From NCBI GenBank assembly GCA_017533825.1, contig JAFWIE010000018.1, forward strand, positions 1 through 64,000: a stretch of DNA of 64,000 nucleotides. The letters are read 5' to 3'. The position numbers and the translations under genes were made by a program. Shown piece after piece: positions 17,228 to 25,127 of this stretch (position 1 is its first letter; each line of letters starts with the position of its first letter). The stretch is from Atopobiaceae bacterium (GTDB lineage Bacteria > Actinomycetota > Coriobacteriia > Coriobacteriales > Atopobiaceae). Under the pieces are notes generated by a model. It worked only from the letters and a program-made list of their open reading frames with translations, had not been told where the DNA came from and made no database searches.

Positions 17228-18967
17228 ATGAGGAGTTATCTCGACAGCATCGAGAGTCCTGTCGATGTGCGCCGACTGCCTTTGGATGCATTGAGTGACC
17301 TCTGTGGAGAGATTCGTGCCGCCCTCATTCGCTCGGTACCGGTGACGGGCGGTCACCTCAGCCCTAACCTTGGGTTTGTCGAAGCGACGGTTGCCATCCA
17401 TTATGTCTTCGATACCCCGCACGATAAGCTCGTCTTTGATGTTTCGCACCAGTGCTACACGCATAAGATGCTCACCGGTCGCAAGCATGCCTATACGAAT
17501 CCCGAGTACTATAACGAGTTCACGGGGTTCACGAATCCTGAGGAGAGCGAGTACGATCTCTTCCGTGCGGGACACACGTCTCAGGCTGTGAGTCTCGCGC
17601 TCGGTCTCGCCAAGGCGCGCGACGTTCTGGGACAAAAGCACAACGTTATCGCCGTACTCGGGGATGGTGCTCTCAGTGGTGGCGAGGCCTTCGAGGGACT
17701 CGATAACGCTGCTGTCATTGGCTCCAACCTTATCGTGGTCTTCAACGACAACGAGATGTCCATAGCACCGAATTCAGGAGGCGTGTACGAGAACCTGTGT
17801 GCCCTCCGCGCGTCAAACGGTGAGGCAGAGGATAATTTCTTCCGTACGCTGGGGTTCGATTACCGCTATGTGGAGCAAGGCAACGACGTGCAGGCGCTCG
17901 TAGAGGCTTTTCGGGAGGTGCGCGGCATAGACCATCCTGTGGTGGTTCACGTGCATACCCGTAAAGGCAAGGGCCTTGCGTGGGCGGAAGAGCATCCGGA
18001 AGAGACGCATATGGTTGCGCCTCAGGCCAAGGCAGCTGTGAGCGTCGGCGAGACGTATCAGCAGATCACGAGGGACTATCTCTCCGCCAAGCTGGAGACT
18101 GAGTCCCGGTTGGTGATTGTGAACGCAGGTGCTCCGTCTGGCGTGGGTCTCACGCCGGAGTTCCGAGCACGCTGTGGCAGCCACTTTGTGGACACCGGCA
18201 TCACGGAGCAACACGCTGTCGCTTTCTCGGCCGGATTGGCGCGTGGTGGCGCGAAGCCGGTGTTCATGGTCATGGCATCATTCCTGCAGCGCGCGTTCGA
18301 CCAGCTCGTGCAGGAGATGGGGCTCAATAAGAGTCCTGCCACGGTGCTCGTCTTTGGGGCTGGCTTCTACGATATCGATGCGACGCATGCTGGCACGCTC
18401 GACATCGTCATGACCTCAAACATCCCTGGCATAACCTGCCTTGCGCCTGCAACCAAGTCGGAGTATCTCTCGATGCTTGATTGGTCGATTGACCAAGACG
18501 AACGTCCCGTGGTCATCCGCGTACCCGAGCGGGTCATCGTGGGGGAGGACGGGTTCGATCGGAATCGTCCTGGCGCTTGGCACGTCGTGCAAAGGGGTAC
18601 ACGCGTGGCGTTCCTCTCTACGGGCAGCACGATCACGCTTGCGCGGCAAACGATGCAGCTCCTCGAGGAACGTGACGGCATTCAAGCGACCATTGTGGAA
18701 GCCCTTAATTATTCGAGCTTCGATGAGCGGGTGCTCGATGGCCTTCTGTATGACCATGACGTGGTGGTAACGCTTGAAGCGGGCATCCTCTGTGGCGGGT
18801 TTGGCGAGAAGGTCGCGCGCTACTTCGGTAAGACCCCCATGCGCGTGATGTGCTATGGCGGCAAGAAGGAGTTTCTGGACCTCGTGCCGACGGAGGAATT
18901 CTTCCTCATTTACCACTTCACGCCGGAAGAGATCGTTGCGGACCTCGAGGCGGCATGCCTGAGGTAA
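17228..18967 (+). CDS. 1-deoxy-D-xylulose-5-phosphate synthase-like thiamine-diphosphate enzyme (short form)
   Basis: The 579-residue protein follows the DXS layout: HLSPNLG with the catalytic His, the thiamine-diphosphate motif GDGALSGGEAFEGLDNA...NDNEMSI, the catalytic Glu in DTGITEQHAVAFSAGLA, and a C-terminal transketolase-type domain with LEAGILCGGFGEKV. Classical DXS, which joins pyruvate and glyceraldehyde-3-phosphate to start isoprenoid synthesis, is usually 620-640 residues. The residue after FDV is Ser (FDVSHQ) where most DXS have Gly. It could be the main DXS or a paralogue with another donor or acceptor. The start has only a weak ribosome site. Its 3' end overlaps the next gene by 13 bases. 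Confidence 0.8.
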   Translation: MRSYLDSIESPVDVRRLPLDALSDLCGEIRAALIRSVPVTGGHLSPNLGFVEATVAIHYVFDTPHDKLVFDVSHQCYTHKMLTGRKHAYTNPEYYNEFTGFTNPEESEYDLFRAGHTSQAVSLALGLAKARDVLGQKHNVIAVLGDGALSGGEAFEGLDNAAVIGSNLIVVFNDNEMSIAPNSGGVYENLCALRASNGEAEDNFFRTLGFDYRYVEQGNDVQALVEAFREVRGIDHPVVVHVHTRKGKGLAWAEEHPEETHMVAPQAKAAVSVGETYQQITRDYLSAKLETESRLVIVNAGAPSGVGLTPEFRARCGSHFVDTGITEQHAVAFSAGLARGGAKPVFMVMASFLQRAFDQLVQEMGLNKSPATVLVFGAGFYDIDATHAGTLDIVMTSNIPGITCLAPATKSEYLSMLDWSIDQDERPVVIRVPERVIVGEDGFDRNRPGAWHVVQRGTRVAFLSTGSTITLARQTMQLLEERDGIQATIVEALNYSSFDERVLDGLLYDHDVVVTLEAGILCGGFGEKVARYFGKTPMRVMCYGGKKEFLDLVPTEEFFLIYHFTPEEIVADLEAACLR

Positions 18968-19464
18968 GTGTGGCTACGCGTCATGTGATGCAGGCAAACA
19001 AGAGCAAGAACACCAAGCCTGAGCTGCTCATGCGCCGTGCCTTGCGGGAAGCGGGGTTTCCCGGGTATCGGCTTCATTGGAAGAAGTGCTCGGGCAGGCC
19101 TGACGTTTGCTATCCGGGGCGCAAGGTTGCGATCTTTGTGAATGGCTGCTTCTGGCATCGATGTCCACATTGCAACCTGCCCATGCCCAAGAGCAACACC
19201 GCATTCTGGGAGGCGAAGTTCTCGCGCAACAAGGCGCGGGACGCACGGAACCATGATGAGCTGGTGGCACAGGGCTGGACGGTGCTCGTCGTATGGGAGT
19301 GTGCGCTCAAGCGCGATCGCTTCGAGGCGACCGTCTCGCGTGTGGTGCGCGAGATAGAGCTTGCCTCGGTGGGATTGCGCCCAGAGGGGCGGGTCGTGGA
19401 GGTGGGGTACCTCAAGCCGTGGCAGCACAGGATTGCCTGGAAGAGACGGCACGGGCACAGCTAG
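18955..19464 (+). CDS. vsr: Very-short-patch-repair (Vsr-type) DNA mismatch endonuclease
   Basis: The 169-residue protein carries the Vsr fold: the MQANKSKNTKPELLMRRAL helix with Glu23, the catalytic Asp50 in GRPD, and NGCFWHRCPHC with His68 and structural zinc cysteines. Vsr nicks beside T:G mismatches arising from deamination of 5-methylcytosine. It normally sits next to a cytosine-5 methyltransferase (dcm), but none is in the flanking sequence. The ATG at 18955 overlaps the DXS-like gene; the next in-frame ATG (18988) would lose the first 11 residues. Confidence 0.88.
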   Translation: MPEVSVATRHVMQANKSKNTKPELLMRRALREAGFPGYRLHWKKCSGRPDVCYPGRKVAIFVNGCFWHRCPHCNLPMPKSNTAFWEAKFSRNKARDARNHDELVAQGWTVLVVWECALKRDRFEATVSRVVREIELASVGLRPEGRVVEVGYLKPWQHRIAWKRRHGHS

Positions 19465-19499
19465 CGTCCGTCAGAAGCCGTGGACTCCTGACTCCTGTA

Positions 19500-20384
19500 T
19501 TACGCAGCGCGTGGCGATTTCTCGGGCAGGGGAATCATGACGCGCGCTATGAAGCAGCCGTCGTGCTCCTCGTACACTGCCAGGCCGCCTTTTGATCGTG
19601 CGATTTCGCTGACGATGCCAGTGCCGAGTCCGTGGAACATGGTGGAATCCGCATTGAGCAGAGCGAAACGATGCTTGTCCTCAGCACCCGGGCGGCAGGG
19701 GTTCACGACTTCGGTATAGAGCTGCCCCGCCTGCACAAATCCATAAACGCGGATGGTCGTCTCGTGACGGGATGGCTCTTCCTGCAGGAGTGCATCGCAT
19801 TCGTGTAGGGCGTTGTCGATGAGGTTGAAGAAGAGGGAGGCAAGCTCGGTGTTGCTGATGGGGAGACTCGCGGGAAGCGAGACCTCCGCCTGCAAAGTGA
19901 CGCCTGCGGCCGCGCATTGGCGCTCTTTGCTCGAGAGCACGGCTGCGACGATTGGGTTCTCGCAGGTCGGTGCATGAACCCGTGAGGTCATCTCGAGGCT
20001 GTTGCTCAAGCATTGACGTGCCTCGTCTCGCTGGCCTGACGCCAATGCCCTGCGCGCCCGCACAAGCTCGTTCTCTACGCACGCGGCAATCTGCTGGGAA
20101 AACAATCGATCGTCGTTCGAGGCGGTGCGATACTCCTCCAGTGAGCGCTCCAGGTCCCGCGCAATGTCGGTCTCGTAGGCGGCGGCGGAGGTGCGGAGCA
20201 TCTTGGATGTGCGCGCGCAGACCCACGCGTCTAAGAGTGCGGAGCCAAACAACGCGGCGGTGTAGACTGCGGTTTCGGTGGGGGTTGGCTCATCGGAGAG
20301 CAGGAGGGTAAAGAGAACCGCTAAGCATTGCAGCACGAAGAGTGACGCGAGATATGGCGTAACCGAGAGCCTTCTGCTAGGCAT
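19500..20384 (-). CDS. GHKL-type sensor kinase subunit with ATPase domain but no phospho-acceptor His
   Basis: The 294-residue protein has two N-terminal membrane helices (about 10-30 and 38-57), a linker and an HATPase domain of the AgrC/LytS (GHKL) type. The N-box is LFFNLIDNALHECD and the G-box is FHGLGTGIVSEIARSKGG. Where the dimerisation helix should hold the His-Asp-x-x-Asn motif, the sequence reads LFSQQIAACVENEL, with no His. The first 8 bases overlap the end of the preceding gene, which has that His but lacks an ATPase domain. I infer that the two act together as one split kinase. Confidence 0.82.
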   Translation of the reverse strand: MPSRRLSVTPYLASLFVLQCLAVLFTLLLSDEPTPTETAVYTAALFGSALLDAWVCARTSKMLRTSAAAYETDIARDLERSLEEYRTASNDDRLFSQQIAACVENELVRARRALASGQRDEARQCLSNSLEMTSRVHAPTCENPIVAAVLSSKERQCAAAGVTLQAEVSLPASLPISNTELASLFFNLIDNALHECDALLQEEPSRHETTIRVYGFVQAGQLYTEVVNPCRPGAEDKHRFALLNADSTMFHGLGTGIVSEIARSKGGLAVYEEHDGCFIARVMIPLPEKSPRAA

Positions 20385-21267
20385 TGTCGAATTCCGTTAG
20401 CTCGTGCGCATATGCCTGCAGGGATTGGAGATGGAGGTCGGACTCTCGTGTGTTGCCGCTGTTCGCAAGTTCGGCCACGACGTCGATCTGGTTCGCGAGG
20501 TCGTGACGCAGGCGCCTCATCATGAGCGAACGTTGGGCGAGTGCCTCGACTTCGTTCTGCACGAGCTGCAGCTGCTGGGTTGTTGCGTCGCGATTCGCCT
20601 GTGCACGACGCTCACGCGCGTCCTGTCGTGCACTCTTCAAGGCCCACGACGTGAGACCGAGGGAAAGCAGGCAGCAGAGCAAGTCCATGACGGCCGCGGC
20701 GGTACAGAGGGGGTTGGAGCTATGTTGCGCGGCCTGATTGGAGAGGAAGATGTAGACCACATACGAGCAGAAGAGCAGCACGATGAACGATGGCTCGAGT
20801 GCCTCATCTCGCAGTGCGACAGAGACGCCGAACTCCCGCACGATGGTGAACGATGCGACGGTATTCACGGCAGCTACGGCGATGTGAAGCAGAATGGTCT
20901 TGTATAGCAGTTCTCCTTCGATGACACCCGCATCGATGGGTGCCCTGAAGGCGAGGAAGAGCACGCTCGTGACGAAGGAGGCAACCAGCATGAGCATGGC
21001 GAGAATGGCGCAACGGCCCAACCGATACGGCAGGGAATCCGTGGAGAGGGCGATGGGGAGCACGAAGCAGACGAGCGGGGCAACGAGGAGCGCACGCACC
21101 ATGGGCAGGATTTGTAGCTCCTGCATGACGATTCCTGCAGCAGTTCCTGCCATGCTCAAGAGGACAAACGCGACGTTCGAGCGCATGTGCAGGATTTTGC
21201 AAGAGACGTAGATAATCAGTGACTGCATATAAAGGTTGGAAACGACGCGAATCAGGGCGAGGCTCAT
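20377..21267 (-). CDS. Multi-helix sensor protein ending in a kinase dimerisation/phospho-acceptor segment
   Basis: The 296-residue protein has about six to seven membrane helices (through about residue 200), like AgrC-type peptide receptors. A coiled segment follows, then the motif MRRLRHDLANQIDVVAEL. His255 in RHDLAN matches the phospho-acceptor of the AgrC/LytS families. The protein stops 41 residues later, before any ATP-binding domain. It overlaps the regulator gene upstream by 4 bases and the ATPase-bearing protein downstream by 8 bases, so the three are co-translated. Known AgrC proteins hold both parts in one chain. A sequencing frameshift is less likely because the second protein has its own start and membrane helices. 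Confidence 0.8.
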   Translation of the reverse strand: MSLALIRVVSNLYMQSLIIYVSCKILHMRSNVAFVLLSMAGTAAGIVMQELQILPMVRALLVAPLVCFVLPIALSTDSLPYRLGRCAILAMLMLVASFVTSVLFLAFRAPIDAGVIEGELLYKTILLHIAVAAVNTVASFTIVREFGVSVALRDEALEPSFIVLLFCSYVVYIFLSNQAAQHSSNPLCTAAAVMDLLCCLLSLGLTSWALKSARQDARERRAQANRDATTQQLQLVQNEVEALAQRSLMMRRLRHDLANQIDVVAELANSGNTRESDLHLQSLQAYAHELTEFDNA

Positions 21268-21992
21268 GGGGTTCCAACCTTTTGGAGAGAGAGGAAGGTG
21301 AGCAGGTCATGCTGAACCTGACGAGCGCGTCGGCGACTAACGGGAATCACCGTGCCGTCACGAAGGTGTAGGTCGTTCCCCGTAAGCGACTGGACAAACG
21401 CGAGGTTCACAAGGTAGCTGCGGTGGCATCGGGAGAATGCCTCGGGTAGCTGTGACTGCAGGTCGTCGAGCCGCGCGTATGTCTCGTAGGTGCGTTTCCC
21501 GCAATGAACGAACACTTTGTGAAGACTGCTTTCGAGGTAGCGTATGGAAGAGACGCTGACCAACTGCTCCTTGTGGCCGACCTTGAAGTGGAACATGACG
21601 GGTTGTTTGGCGGGCAGTGAGGCATATGCCCGCTTGAGCGCATCGCAGAGTTTGTCCGGATCAAGTGGCTTGAGCAAGAAGTACAGATGGTTCGTGCGGT
21701 ATACCTCTGTCGCTTGCTCCAGTGACCCGCTGACATAGATGACTTGGGTCCCGCTCGACGGTGGGAAAAGGCGCTGAACCACCTCGATGCCGGAGGGCTC
21801 TCCCTCAGGCATCATGATGTCGGTGACAAGAATGTCGACATGGGTTCCCTCCGCCATGATCTGCAGGAGTTCGGAGACGGAGTGAACGTCAAGAACGGTA
21901 GGCGCGGCGCCCTTGGGCGCGCATGACTCTACCAGCGCATGGATGTGGGTGAGACTCGTGGCGTCGTCATCAAAAACGACGATGTTCGCCAT
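21264..21992 (-). CDS. LytTR-family response regulator
   Basis: The 242-residue regulator has a receiver domain with acidic residues FDDD (8-10), phospho-acceptor Asp58 in VTDIMMPEG and the conserved Lys in YFLLKPL. The C-terminal LytTR DNA-binding domain shows IRYLESSLHKVFVHCGKRTYETYARL and CHRSYLVNLAFV. LytTR regulators (AgrA, ComE, VirR) usually control peptide signalling, bacteriocin or surface genes. It is the first gene of the minus-strand operon, ahead of two sensor proteins, and is preceded by a strong promoter and the ribosome site AAAGGAGC. Confidence 0.93.
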   Translation of the reverse strand: MANIVVFDDDATSLTHIHALVESCAPKGAAPTVLDVHSVSELLQIMAEGTHVDILVTDIMMPEGEPSGIEVVQRLFPPSSGTQVIYVSGSLEQATEVYRTNHLYFLLKPLDPDKLCDALKRAYASLPAKQPVMFHFKVGHKEQLVSVSSIRYLESSLHKVFVHCGKRTYETYARLDDLQSQLPEAFSRCHRSYLVNLAFVQSLTGNDLHLRDGTVIPVSRRRARQVQHDLLTFLSLQKVGTP

Positions 21993-22300
21993 GCGGTGCT
22001 CCTTTCACTTTGATGCGAAAACAGAATACATTATATGGTATTCGTACAATCATGTCCAAATGTGTCGAGAGCTGAACCAAATCTGCTGAAAGCGATGTTG
22101 TTGCATAAAGACACCAGTGATACGTGCATACTGTAGATGCGCATCCTTCCCCAACATGCGTAAAGCTTGTCCTCTGTGAGTTGTGCATCGCCGACATGTC
22201 TCGCAGAGGACTTGTCTTGTCGCTCGGCGCCCTTTGATTCCATGCGAAACTTGCTACCAAACGCAAGTTTGGGTAGAGTCTTGTGCGGGAGGTTACGCAC
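21993..22300. other. Divergent intergenic region, LytTR operon / phosphoesterase
   Basis: This AT-rich stretch holds the LytTR operon promoter on the minus strand. On the plus strand CATACT near 22126 is a possible -10 for the phosphoesterase, with TTGCAT about 20 bases upstream. No RNA gene or further coding sequence was recognised. Confidence 0.5.
22023..22058 (-). promoter_or_regulatory. Strong sigma-70-type promoter for the LytTR operon, -10 inside a palindrome
   Basis: On the minus strand, TGGACA (22053-22058) and a perfect TATAAT (22030-22035) are separated by exactly 17 bases. The -10 lies between the half-sites GAATAC (22024-22029) and GTATTC (22038-22043), an inverted repeat that could be an operator. 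Transcription would begin near 22023, about 30 bases before the start codon. Confidence 0.75.
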
Positions 22301-23131
22301 ATGGCTACGTACGTCTTCTCTGACGTTCATGGACACAACAAGCCGCTCGAGCGCCTGCTTGAGAAGGTTCAGCCCTCGAGTGAGGACGAGGTGTGGGTGC
22401 TGGGCGACATGGTCGACCGTGGGCCTGATCCCATCGGCGTCATTCGGACGTGTCGCGCCATTCCCAACGTGCATATTCTCATGGGAAATCATGAGGACAT
22501 GTTGCTCGACTTCTTCCATCATCCGCACAATCCCTCGGTGACGTTCCAGTGGGAACTTAACGGTGGCTACACCACAAAGGAGGGGCTCAGGAAGCTCAAG
22601 GAGCACGAACTCATCGACCTGATTGATTGGATGGAGAATCTGAAGCTCGGCGCGCACATCGAGGTCGGGGGGAGGCCGTATCTGCTGGTCCATGCGGGAC
22701 TTCGGCCGTTGAACTTTACGTCGCGCAGTCGGTGGACTGACGTGACGATGGATGCGCTCCTGCGTTACCAGTACCCCGAGGACTTGCTGTGGATTCGTGA
22801 CGAGTTCTGGTGTGCTCCTACGGGCTTCATCGATGAGGAGGGAAAGGGCCCCATTGTCATCGCAGGCCATACGCCGGTGCCCTACGTAGAAGATGTGCTC
22901 GGCGCGTATCAGGTGGATGTGGTGGCCGACCGACATGCGCGTAACGAGGAGGGTGCGTGCCAAATCATGCATCTGGGCGCATGTGAGGCGACGGGTGGTG
23001 TCGCGGACCGCTGGGCAATAGATTGCGGTGCTGCGGGAGGTGCCGGCTGGGGTCGCATCGGCCTGATACGCCTTGCAGATGAGGAGCACGAGTATGAGGA
23101 GTACTACGAGCCCATCCTAGAAGGGGAATGA
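22301..23131 (+). CDS. Metallophosphoesterase (PPP-type serine/threonine or diadenosine-tetraphosphate phosphatase)
   Basis: The 276-residue enzyme shows the two-metal phosphatase motifs in order: FSDVHGH, GDMVDRGPD, GNHED, and later VHAG and AGHTPV. This is the PrpA/ApaH-like branch, which removes phosphate from proteins or hydrolyses Ap4A-type nucleotides. The ATG at 22301 follows a GGGAGG site with 8-base spacing; a GTG at 22283 is in frame but unsupported. It starts a run of four closely spaced or overlapping genes ending with the dGTPase. Confidence 0.9.
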   Translation: MATYVFSDVHGHNKPLERLLEKVQPSSEDEVWVLGDMVDRGPDPIGVIRTCRAIPNVHILMGNHEDMLLDFFHHPHNPSVTFQWELNGGYTTKEGLRKLKEHELIDLIDWMENLKLGAHIEVGGRPYLLVHAGLRPLNFTSRSRWTDVTMDALLRYQYPEDLLWIRDEFWCAPTGFIDEEGKGPIVIAGHTPVPYVEDVLGAYQVDVVADRHARNEEGACQIMHLGACEATGGVADRWAIDCGAAGGAGWGRIGLIRLADEEHEYEEYYEPILEGE

Positions 23132-23136
23132 ATCAT

Positions 23137-23937
23137 ATGCGGGATATCAAGCTGGTTGCCGTTGATGAGGACGGGACCTTCCTGCGTGACCACGTTCACT
23201 ATGACGTACGTCGCTTCGAGCGCATTTGGCACAGAATGCGGGAGCTTGGCGTTCGCTTTGTGGTTGCGACGGGGAACCAGTGCTACCAAGTCCAGGAACT
23301 ATTTGCGGCGCATGCGCACGAGATGGGTATCGTCTCGGCAAATGGTGCGTACGTGCTCGACGGCGACGAAGACGTATTTGCCGCGCGCGCATCGGATGAC
23401 GTGGTAGCACAGCTGATCAAGGCGTGCCACGAGCAGCATGAGGTGCCCTTCTCGATGCTGGGCGTTCGCGCTGCCTACGTGGAACGGGGAACGTCACAGG
23501 CATTCTTTGACGATATGGCACGCTACTGCTTTCGACAGTATTGGGTCGACGACTTCTCTGAGGTCGAAGACCAGGTGTTCATGTTTTCGTCGGTCGTGGA
23601 CGAGGCCGAAGTGGCGTTCCAAATCGAGCGGTTCCGCACGATGCTGGGCGGCCTCATGGACGTTGTGGGCTCTGGTGAGGGTTACTTCGACATCGTTTGC
23701 CCAGGGATAAACAAGGCGTCGGGGCTCAAGCGCCTGATGGAGCGATGGGACGTCACGCCTGAGGAGTGCGTGGCGTTTGGCGACTCAGACAACGACTTGG
23801 ATATGCTCGCACTCGCGGGACAAAGCTACGCGATGCAGAACGCCCCAGAACATGTGCGTGCCGCTGCAGATCATGTGGCACCGCCCTGCACAGAGGACGG
23901 CGTGCTACAGGTCCTCGAGGAGCTGTTTAGCCTATGA
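23137..23937 (+). CDS. HAD-superfamily (Cof/YbjI-type) sugar or nucleotide phosphatase
   Basis: The 266-residue protein is a type IIB HAD hydrolase. Motif I is AVDEDGTFL (nucleophile and acid/base Asp), motif II is VVATGN, a Lys sits in NKASGLKRL, and motif IV is FGDSDNDLDML. The cap domain lies between. Such enzymes dephosphorylate sugar phosphates, pyridoxal phosphate or FMN, with broad specificity. I chose ATG 23137 because the AAGGGG site at 23121-23126 is well spaced from it; ATG 23128 (overlapping the previous stop) is the alternative. Confidence 0.88.
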   Translation: MRDIKLVAVDEDGTFLRDHVHYDVRRFERIWHRMRELGVRFVVATGNQCYQVQELFAAHAHEMGIVSANGAYVLDGDEDVFAARASDDVVAQLIKACHEQHEVPFSMLGVRAAYVERGTSQAFFDDMARYCFRQYWVDDFSEVEDQVFMFSSVVDEAEVAFQIERFRTMLGGLMDVVGSGEGYFDIVCPGINKASGLKRLMERWDVTPEECVAFGDSDNDLDMLALAGQSYAMQNAPEHVRAAADHVAPPCTEDGVLQVLEELFSL

Positions 23938-25127
23938 GTCGCCAAGACGGAGGCACGATGAGTCTATACGAGGTGCTTACCTCGGCGAGTTCCCATGCAG
24001 ATGCTGCTCGCGCGATGCTCTATCACACGGATGCGGCAGGGTTGCTGCGCGGAGCCGTTTGGACGCGGGAGAACGATGGGGGCTGGGTTCGTCCGAGCCG
24101 CGTGGGGCCGGTGCAAGCGCGCGCTTTAGAGAGCTGCCTCGCATGGCATCCCGGGCTCTTTCGGCAGATGGCACGCACGACGGCTGGCATCTGCCTGCGA
24201 TTTGCGACCGACGGCACGGAGGTTGCAGTATCGGTACGGCTCGATGACGAGCCGAGCGGCACCGCGGATGTGCTCGCGCCACTCGACAAGGGCAGAAGGC
24301 GTCCTCATGACGGCTTCTCCGCGATTGCGGACGGGAGGGCCTTGGCATGTGTCATGCCCCAGACGGTGGGTCGAGCGTTGCCGTGGATGGATGACGCGGA
24401 AGGACCTGGCGCCGGCATCGGAATCGTGTCGTTCTTCTTGGAACGGCACAGCTGGCGCGGAGCGGGAACGATGGCCATTCCTGGACTTGGGGCGCGTCAT
24501 GAGGTGTGCCTGTGGCTGCCGTGCCTACGCGGATGCGAGGTTCGCGATGTGTGGTCGGACGGTACCTACATCGAGCCGTTGCCAGAACGGCCGCATCTGC
24601 TCGTCCTGGGCGACTCGCTGGGCCAGGGCTTCTGTGCGGATGACCCCTTGCTCGCCTGGCCTTCCCTGCTTGCCGCACATCTGTCGCTCGAGCTCGTGAA
24701 CCAGTCCATAGGTGGTCAGGTGTTTCAGCCTTCGGCTCTGATGGGGGAGTCGGTGGAGGAGGTTTCCACCATCGTGATTGAGCTGGGCAACAACTACCGC
24801 CACGAGGCATGCACGGTTGCGGAGGTGACGCGCGACGTGCGCGCGTATCTGCGCGAGGTCGTGAGGGCATACCCCACCGCACGCGTGGTGGTCGTCACGC
24901 CTACGGGCCACGACGAGGACGCTTGGCCTGTGCATCCCCGGTCCTGCGCGCGTGAGGTGCCTGCCATCGTGCGGGCAGCCGCGCGAAAGCTGGGACTTCA
25001 CGTGATTGATGGTACGCGCCTGATTGAACGGGGTGATGTGGTGCTCTCCGATGGCGAACACCCTTCTGCAGCGGGGCATGTCCAGATGGCGGCAAGACTT
25101 GCCGTGATGCTGGAGGGAGGAGCATGA
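23934..25127 (+). CDS. SGNH/GDSL-family hydrolase with N-terminal beta-sandwich domain
   Basis: The 397-residue protein has an N-terminal half resembling the GxSL accessory domain and a C-terminal SGNH hydrolase. Block I is LVLGDSLGQGF with the nucleophile Ser, block II has the Gly of NQSIGGQVF, block III is ELGNNY with the Asn, and block V is LSDGEHPSAAGH with the catalytic Asp/His. These enzymes remove acyl or acetyl groups from sugars and other esters. There is no signal peptide, so it acts in the cytoplasm. The start overlaps the preceding stop by 4 bases; ATG 23958, after a GGAGG, is an alternative. Confidence 0.85.
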   Translation: MSRQDGGTMSLYEVLTSASSHADAARAMLYHTDAAGLLRGAVWTRENDGGWVRPSRVGPVQARALESCLAWHPGLFRQMARTTAGICLRFATDGTEVAVSVRLDDEPSGTADVLAPLDKGRRRPHDGFSAIADGRALACVMPQTVGRALPWMDDAEGPGAGIGIVSFFLERHSWRGAGTMAIPGLGARHEVCLWLPCLRGCEVRDVWSDGTYIEPLPERPHLLVLGDSLGQGFCADDPLLAWPSLLAAHLSLELVNQSIGGQVFQPSALMGESVEEVSTIVIELGNNYRHEACTVAEVTRDVRAYLREVVRAYPTARVVVVTPTGHDEDAWPVHPRSCAREVPAIVRAAARKLGLHVIDGTRLIERGDVVLSDGEHPSAAGHVQMAARLAVMLEGGA

